36,275 nt of DNA from RGIG5057 sp964642045 (GTDB lineage Bacteria; Bacillota; Clostridia; TANB77; CAG-465): contig CAZXLZ010000006.1 in the NCBI GenBank assembly GCA_964642045.1, positions 1 to 36,275 of the forward strand, given 5' to 3'. The notes under the pieces were generated by a model, which had not been told where the DNA came from, ran no database searches, and saw nothing but the letters and a program-made list of their open reading frames with translations. The translations under genes were made by a program, and so were the position numbers. Shown here piece by piece: positions 31,550-36,275 of this stretch (position 1 is its first letter; each line of letters begins with the position of its first letter).

Positions 31550-32470
31550 TTAATATATTTCATACTCAAAATTAGATCTAGTTTCTGACTGAGAATTATA
31601 TACATTTACGAGTCCCATCTTTTTTATGTTTGATGACTGCAAATCACTAATTAAGAACTCAACTCTACCTGTCAAACTTTGATTGCTACTAAGCTTTATT
31701 TCTCTAGAATCAAAGAATGTCAATATATTATATATTCTACTTTCATCTTCAAGTTCAACATATATTGCTTCATTTGCTGACGCGCCATAATTTAAAACGA
31801 TTTCATTTTCATTTAAATTTTGGATTTGTATATCAAAATATATTCTATCTCTATATTCTTCAACAGATTTTATACTAAGTTTTACACCTTCATATACTAC
31901 ATTTACATCTTGAGATTTCTTTCCTATATACGATTCAAAAGATAATTTATAACTTCTAGGCTTATCTTCTATTATTAACAGTTTATCTAATACACTTCCA
32001 TCAACTGAAGACATTTCTAAAGAATATATATTCCCAAATCTTGGATTACTAGCATAAGAATATGATTTACTTTCAAAAGCTTTTCCTATCATTTGCTTGC
32101 TTTTAAGTTTATTATATAATGATGTAGAACTATAATTATACTTTGTTATATAATCTTTTGATACACTATTATATATTTCTTCTTTTGTACCAGAAGATAG
32201 GAGTCTGAAAATATCAGTAAAGTATTCTTTTAAAATTAAACTTCTACCATTATTTACTTTTGAGTAACTACCTATTTTCACAGTATCATCATTTGATTCT
32301 GATACTGTTTGATTATTACTAGTTCCATCATCTTGTTTTTTACTATTTCCTGTCCATATTACTTGTAAAAAATATAGAGCCACACCTATAACAATAGCAA
32401 TTCCTACAATAAGTAATACTACATATTTTTTAGCATCATCACTATAACTTTCTAAAAATTTTATTTTCAT
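31550..32470 (-). CDS. One-TM protein with NTF2/VirB8-like domain and an added beta domain
   Basis: 306 residues. TM helix at about 16-37, Ser/Asn linker to about 65, then KEYFTDIFRLLSSGTKEEIYNSVSKDYITKY, the same helical theme as the small array proteins, followed by beta segments to about 190. The C-terminal 115 residues (VVYEGVKLSIKSVEEYRDRIYFDIQIQN) look like a separate immunoglobulin-like beta domain of the kind seen in DUF4352 proteins. Two-domain layout is reminiscent of TcpC/Orf13, which has two NTF2-like domains. Site AAGGAGAAAACTA before ATG. Assignment is by pattern, not alignment. Confidence 0.75.
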   Translation of the reverse strand: MKIKFLESYSDDAKKYVVLLIVGIAIVIGVALYFLQVIWTGNSKKQDDGTSNNQTVSESNDDTVKIGSYSKVNNGRSLILKEYFTDIFRLLSSGTKEEIYNSVSKDYITKYNYSSTSLYNKLKSKQMIGKAFESKSYSYASNPRFGNIYSLEMSSVDGSVLDKLLIIEDKPRSYKLSFESYIGKKSQDVNVVYEGVKLSIKSVEEYRDRIYFDIQIQNLNENEIVLNYGASANEAIYVELEDESRIYNILTFFDSREIKLSSNQSLTGRVEFLISDLQSSNIKKMGLVNVYNSQSETRSNFEYEIY

Positions 32471-32481
32471 TAGTTTTCTCC

Positions 32482-33018
32482 TTACATTTCAAAATATACA
32501 ATTTCATAAGTATTATCAGAGCTTGTCTTTATTCCTATTTTAGTTGTTCCATTATGATTATTTTTTATTTCTGCTATATATGTATTTTCTGCAATACTAT
32601 AAGCATTTACTAAATTTTTGCTATTTTGATATGCCTCTACTACTATTCCTTCTTCATCTTTTATATCAGAAAAATTAGATATATAAAATTCAGAAAAAAT
32701 ATTTTTATACTGTTCTTTAGAAATATCTCCTGCAAGGTCAGAAGAAAGTACTCCATATAACTCTTTGTACTTTCCTTCTGATAATGCAAGAATAATTTGC
32801 TTTGATATATTTTCAATAGTATAGAAGGTATTATAATCCAAAACTAGATACTCATCAGAAGAATATATTTCTACTTCTTCTTTAGTGTAGTTATTTTTCC
32901 CATTTCCACCCATGTTTTTATCACTTGAGTTAAATATAAGTGTATAAATTACATATAACAGTGATGCTATAAAAAACACTAAAATTACTACATTCAATTT
33001 ATTTTTAAAAATATTCAT
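32482..33018 (-). CDS. One-TM small protein with NTF2/VirB8-like domain
   Basis: 178 residues. TM helix at about 10-29, Gly/Asn linker, then TIENISKQIILALSEGKYKELYGVLSSDLAG, which matches the shared helical motif (GKY..LY..LS), a second helix EQYKNIFSEFYISNF, and beta segments VNAYSIAENTYIAEI, TKIGIKTSSDNTYEIVYFEM. It lies between the split channel protein and the 306-residue protein, and is the best single candidate for a VirB8-like assembly factor of the system. Confidence 0.75.
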   Translation of the reverse strand: MNIFKNKLNVVILVFFIASLLYVIYTLIFNSSDKNMGGNGKNNYTKEEVEIYSSDEYLVLDYNTFYTIENISKQIILALSEGKYKELYGVLSSDLAGDISKEQYKNIFSEFYISNFSDIKDEEGIVVEAYQNSKNLVNAYSIAENTYIAEIKNNHNGTTKIGIKTSSDNTYEIVYFEM

Positions 33019-33075
33019 ATATCTACCTAAAGAGTACTAATTTTGTACCCATACCTTCCTTTCATATTCTATTTA

Positions 33076-34797
33076 TTAAATATCATCTACACTATTAATA
33101 TAATTTTCCCTGTCAACATTTGACTGGAATTTTAATCCTTTTCGACTACTTTTTAAACTCTTTAATGTGGTATTCTTTGTATTTTTAACGTTATTAACAA
33201 CATTTTGTGTTGAATTAATATTTACATTAGTTTGTACATCTACATCAACATTTTGAGTTGCTTTAATTTTTGTATTATCAAGTTTTATATTTTTGCTTAC
33301 ACCTTTTACCTTTTTCTCTATTCCACCAATAATTGCAGAAGTAATAGATCCATCATTAACAAACTCTGGTGATATCTTAGCACTCATTTTGATAACCGCT
33401 TCGTCTCCACCATATTCAGAAGCAACTTTGTACATTGCCTGTTGTATTTTTTTATTTTGATGTCTTATAAGCTTATCTGTTGACATATGAACAAAAGGAG
33501 ATGATATAGCATTACCAATATTAACAATATCCGATAAATCATTATCCATACCAGCACCAACACCTAAGCCTGCTGCAGTTGCACCAATATTAAAAATACT
33601 ATCTGGAATTGCCTTTATAACATCCCTATTAGCTTTATTATATTCATCAACCTGTTTTTGAATTTTATCTTGTTCTTTTTCTAATCTATTTTGCAATCTT
33701 TCAGCTTTTCTTGCTTGTTCATTCTCATATTTCAGTTTTTCATAATCATTTTTAGGAACGAACCCTTCATTAGCACCATTATTATTTGAGTTTTCAGTCT
33801 GCTGATTGTTACCATTAGTGCCTGAATTTATTGCTTGATTAGTATCAATGGTCTGTGCTGAAATTGTTTGATTGATCCTTGCTTGAACTGCATTATTTCT
33901 ACCTATATTAGCCAATTGTCTTTCAATATCTTGAACTCTTAATTCTAGATTATTTGCGTTATCTTGCATTTCTGCTCTTACTCTCCTTGCCTGTGGTAAC
34001 GCACTACTAGGAATTCTACCATTATTTATTTTACTAGTTAATTCATCTACTTCTTTATTTAAACGATCTCTTTCAGCAATAATGTTTTGACGTTCATTTT
34101 CAAGTACACTTTTATTTACATTTCTGATATTAGCTTTACTATTGTTTGCAACACCTGCTGCTGAATTTGATGATATCATTTCTGTACTGTTACTTGCTCC
34201 ATCTAGTTCTTCCACTCCAGTCTTACCCGTTGCTGCATAATAATTACCTCTTTTCTCTACAAGTCCTTTCTTTTCCATTTCTTTTAAGTTAGCACTCATT
34301 CTTGCTTTAGTCTTAAGACCTTTTATACCTTCAGAGGCAGCTTTTGTGGTATTTCTTGCCATATTTATACCAGATCTTATAGCCATAGATGTTTTAGCAG
34401 CATTTTCTCTTGTACCTTTTAAGAAACTAGATTCACCTATACCGAAAATTTGCTTTACTGATTTTTCAAATCTTGTTATACCTGTTACGCCAAAAAAAGT
34501 TACAAGTGAAACTAATGGTGCAAGTGCTGCTGCTGATATAGGGTCTGGTTTACCATCTTCATCTCCATTTTCTACTATTATACCTGGTGTTTTATTATCT
34601 TCGTCACTAAAATCTATTCCAGCAACCTTACTCACTTCAACCTTAGTACCATCTTCATCTTCAGAAGCTCCTCCAGCCATAATTGCTGCAATAGTAAGTA
34701 ACAAGAAAGTAAGCATAATAGCATGTAAAGACTGTGTAAAAACAGCCATTGCGAAGTCAGAAAACCACTTCTCAAATATTCCTTTTCTCTTATTCAT
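33076..34797 (-). CDS. TrbL/VirB6-like channel protein, C-terminal part with long cytoplasmic tail
   Basis: 573 residues from the ATG at 34797, 7 bases after AAGGAGG (a GTG one codon earlier is too close). The start IFEKWFSDFAMAVFTQSLHAIMLTFLLL is typical of the late part of TrbL/VirB6-like proteins, followed by TM helices at about 20-43 and 90-112 and the segment ITRFEKSVKQIFGIGESS. After that comes a soluble tail with two likely coiled coils (about 228-290 and 345-390), Asn/Gln-rich parts and basic patches. It directly continues the preceding gene in family terms. The tail could bind the ATPase or coupling protein; that is inference. Confidence 0.75.
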   Translation of the reverse strand: MNKRKGIFEKWFSDFAMAVFTQSLHAIMLTFLLLTIAAIMAGGASEDEDGTKVEVSKVAGIDFSDEDNKTPGIIVENGDEDGKPDPISAAALAPLVSLVTFFGVTGITRFEKSVKQIFGIGESSFLKGTRENAAKTSMAIRSGINMARNTTKAASEGIKGLKTKARMSANLKEMEKKGLVEKRGNYYAATGKTGVEELDGASNSTEMISSNSAAGVANNSKANIRNVNKSVLENERQNIIAERDRLNKEVDELTSKINNGRIPSSALPQARRVRAEMQDNANNLELRVQDIERQLANIGRNNAVQARINQTISAQTIDTNQAINSGTNGNNQQTENSNNNGANEGFVPKNDYEKLKYENEQARKAERLQNRLEKEQDKIQKQVDEYNKANRDVIKAIPDSIFNIGATAAGLGVGAGMDNDLSDIVNIGNAISSPFVHMSTDKLIRHQNKKIQQAMYKVASEYGGDEAVIKMSAKISPEFVNDGSITSAIIGGIEKKVKGVSKNIKLDNTKIKATQNVDVDVQTNVNINSTQNVVNNVKNTKNTTLKSLKSSRKGLKFQSNVDRENYINSVDDI

Positions 34798-34809
34798 CAC
34801 TCTACCTCC

Positions 34810-35772
34810 TTACAGCAATTTCTTTACAAAGTCTACTGCAACAATATATGGGGCAAGTGCTGCAAGTACTATACATACAATTACTCTTTTAAAATATGTG
34901 ATACAAAGAGAGCATGTCTGACCTAAAAGTCCAGCTACGGCTACAGCTGAAATGATATCTCCTCCAAGTACTGCTTTAAGTAAAAGAACCACGATAAGTC
35001 CGCCTATACCATCTCCTCCAATTGTAGGTTCTTCAGCTTTTTTTCCCCAAAGTTCATTCCAGCCACCTATCAACGTTGACACAACTTTTCCTCCATATCC
35101 TAAGCTTGACATGGGAGTTTGAAAATGTATACCACTTGGATTTGCACTTTCATAAATTTTTTGTACCACTAGCTCATTAAGATAAAAAACTCCAGCTACC
35201 AATATATGAACTGTAAATAATAATACTAAACTCTTTAGCCACTGACCTACTAATTCTTTGTAATATGCCCTTTCAGAAGCAATGCTAGTTATAGCAAGCT
35301 TTATTCCAATTACCATAGCTCCAATAACAAATATTGAGCCTGCAACAACATATCCTGTAGTATATACTTGTTTTATAAGTGATTGTATAGCAGGTATACC
35401 ATTAAATGATACCAATCCTGTATTCGATACATCCATAAAATTAGGATCAAATAATGCTACTTTATTGAAAACTATTTGATCAATACTTGGGAATCCCCAT
35501 GTTCCCATTACTGGTCCAAAAACAGATGCAAGTATAAGTGCAAAAAGTCCAACTAGAAGCAGAACCACTGAAGATAATGCAGTACCTATAGGTCCAATTG
35601 TGGCACTAAGAACCATATCAACAACATTATTAATTCCGCCTCCACCAAATGCGCCTTTTCCATTATCTGTAAGTTTTGCATACTCTACATTAAATATAGG
35701 TGATATAGTAACTATCACAAATAAGAATGCTACAACTAATACTACTTTTTTCATTATTTTCTTTTTCTCCAA
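34810..35772 (-). CDS. TrbL/VirB6-like channel protein, N-terminal part
   Basis: 320 residues. It probably starts at TTG (MEKKKIMKKVVLVVAFLF) with AAAGGGTGA 7 bases before; a later ATG (MKKVV) is possible. A signal-like first helix is followed by a Gly-rich stretch and about six further hydrophobic helices (for example SSVVLLLVGLFALILASVFG, VAGSIFVIGAMVIGIKLAI, LVLLFTVHILVAGVFYL). The end KRVIVCIVLAALAPYIVAVDFVKKLL matches the middle of TrbL/VirB6-like proteins, where one chain would normally go on into the next gene. Polytopic inner-membrane channel component. Confidence 0.75.
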   Translation of the reverse strand: MEKKKIMKKVVLVVAFLFVIVTISPIFNVEYAKLTDNGKGAFGGGGINNVVDMVLSATIGPIGTALSSVVLLLVGLFALILASVFGPVMGTWGFPSIDQIVFNKVALFDPNFMDVSNTGLVSFNGIPAIQSLIKQVYTTGYVVAGSIFVIGAMVIGIKLAITSIASERAYYKELVGQWLKSLVLLFTVHILVAGVFYLNELVVQKIYESANPSGIHFQTPMSSLGYGGKVVSTLIGGWNELWGKKAEEPTIGGDGIGGLIVVLLLKAVLGGDIISAVAVAGLLGQTCSLCITYFKRVIVCIVLAALAPYIVAVDFVKKLL

Positions 35773-35789
35773 AACTAAATCACCCTTTC

Positions 35790-36275
35790 TTAATTACCTT
35801 GTTCTTCCCTTTGCTGCTTCATTGCAAGTATTTTTGACATGTTAGTTTCAACAAATTCGAACTCTTTTTGTGTTGGTTGTATAGATATTATAGCAGACTC
35901 AGAGCCCAAACGCAATAGTCCATTACCTCTTGAACAAGTAAGTAAGAAATTTGCTTCTCCTTCACTTAATTTAAATACCTCTTTTAAATACTGTATTTCA
36001 GATTTATCTTGTGCTAGGAACAATTTTACTTCTGATGAAGTAAGTATTGCTTGTGCTTCTTTTCTTTCGTAGAAATCTTGGAATTTCTGTGATACAACAG
36101 CTAGTGAAACATTTCTTTTTCTAGCACGTCTTGCCATTGTATTTAAGAATTGTACTGCTTCTGGATAATCAAGAAGCATCCAAGCCTCATCAACGAGCAC
36201 TCTTTTCTTTCTTGCTTTTTTCTTATCTTCACTATTTTTCTTAACATATTTTTCCCATACCCAAGAAAGCATTAT
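35790..36275 (-). CDS. VirB4-like secretion ATPase, C-terminal part (cut by the window edge)
   Basis: Only the last 160 or so codons are present; the frame is open to the right edge, so the visible Met at 36272 is not a start. The Walker B block RVLVDEAWMLL is followed by EAVQFLNTMARRARKRNVSLAVVSQKFQDF and ILTSSEVKLFLAQDKSEI, and by LSEGEANFLLTCSRGNGLLRLGSESAIISIQPT, the usual C-terminal layout of VirB4/TraE/Orf16-type ATPases of conjugation systems. It powers assembly or transfer at the inner membrane face. The following channel gene starts 17 bases after its stop. Confidence 0.88.
   Translation of the reverse strand: MMLSWVWEKYVKKNSEDKKKARKKRVLVDEAWMLLDYPEAVQFLNTMARRARKRNVSLAVVSQKFQDFYERKEAQAILTSSEVKLFLAQDKSEIQYLKEVFKLSEGEANFLLTCSRGNGLLRLGSESAIISIQPTQKEFEFVETNMSKILAMKQQREEQGN

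Noticed and set aside
34797..34812. Frameshift between the two TrbL-like genes
   Set aside because: The first gene ends with TAA directly followed by a perfect AAGGAGG and a well-spaced ATG, which indicates two real genes.

Overview
The window comes from a low-GC, AT-rich Gram-positive anaerobe, most likely a clostridial Firmicute. The grounds are the AT-rich codon use, strong AGGAGG-type ribosome binding sites, SigA-type promoters with 17-bp spacers, a Veg homologue, a small bacterial SRP RNA directly upstream of dnaX, and a zinc-ribbon S14. I cannot place it to genus. Almost everything is on the minus strand and reads right to left. The exceptions are a small plus-strand island at about 21.5-23.05 kb and one possible small RNA near 8.2 kb.

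Layout. (1) 1-350: two TTGACA promoters 96 bp apart point out of the left edge and look like an rRNA operon leader. (2) 350-3.1 kb: murD with a murL-type epimerase gene, suggesting the alternative route that adds L-Glu to the peptidoglycan precursor and then epimerises it. (3) 3.2-6.6 kb: recR, ybaB/ebfC, dnaX, the SRP RNA and an unknown one-TM protein. (4) 6.7-10.35 kb: a maltose-type acetyltransferase, veg behind a perfect consensus promoter, a C-terminal processing protease, and a histidine phosphatase gene broken by one in-frame TGA. (5) 10.58-21.2 kb: the S10-spc ribosomal protein operon from rpsJ to secY, with a mapped promoter and a structured leader. It lacks rpmD (L30) and ends in a terminator right after secY. 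(6) 21.5-23.05 kb: a decayed small gene and a two-gene plus-strand cassette of unknown function, less AT-rich than its surroundings, with its own promoter that contains a 17-bp palindrome. (7) 23.09 kb to the right edge: a type IV secretion/conjugation-like module.

The last module is the most interesting part. In transcription order it has a VirB4-like ATPase (C-terminal part only), a TrbL/VirB6-like channel protein split over two genes, two one-TM proteins of probable NTF2/VirB8-like fold, and a 1523-residue anchored surface protein. That protein has a very acidic N-terminus, a Thr/Gly repeat, a TM helix, a degenerate M23-like domain and a C-terminal C39-like papain-fold peptidase. Six more small one-TM proteins of the same general design follow, and then an S1-domain RNA-binding protein. 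The gene order resembles the orf16-orf15-orf14-orf13 transfer block of Tn916-type elements, but the single VirB8-like subunit appears to be replaced by about eight divergent ones. No relaxase, coupling protein, integrase or attachment site is visible in the window, so whether this is an integrative conjugative element or a resident secretion system cannot be decided here.
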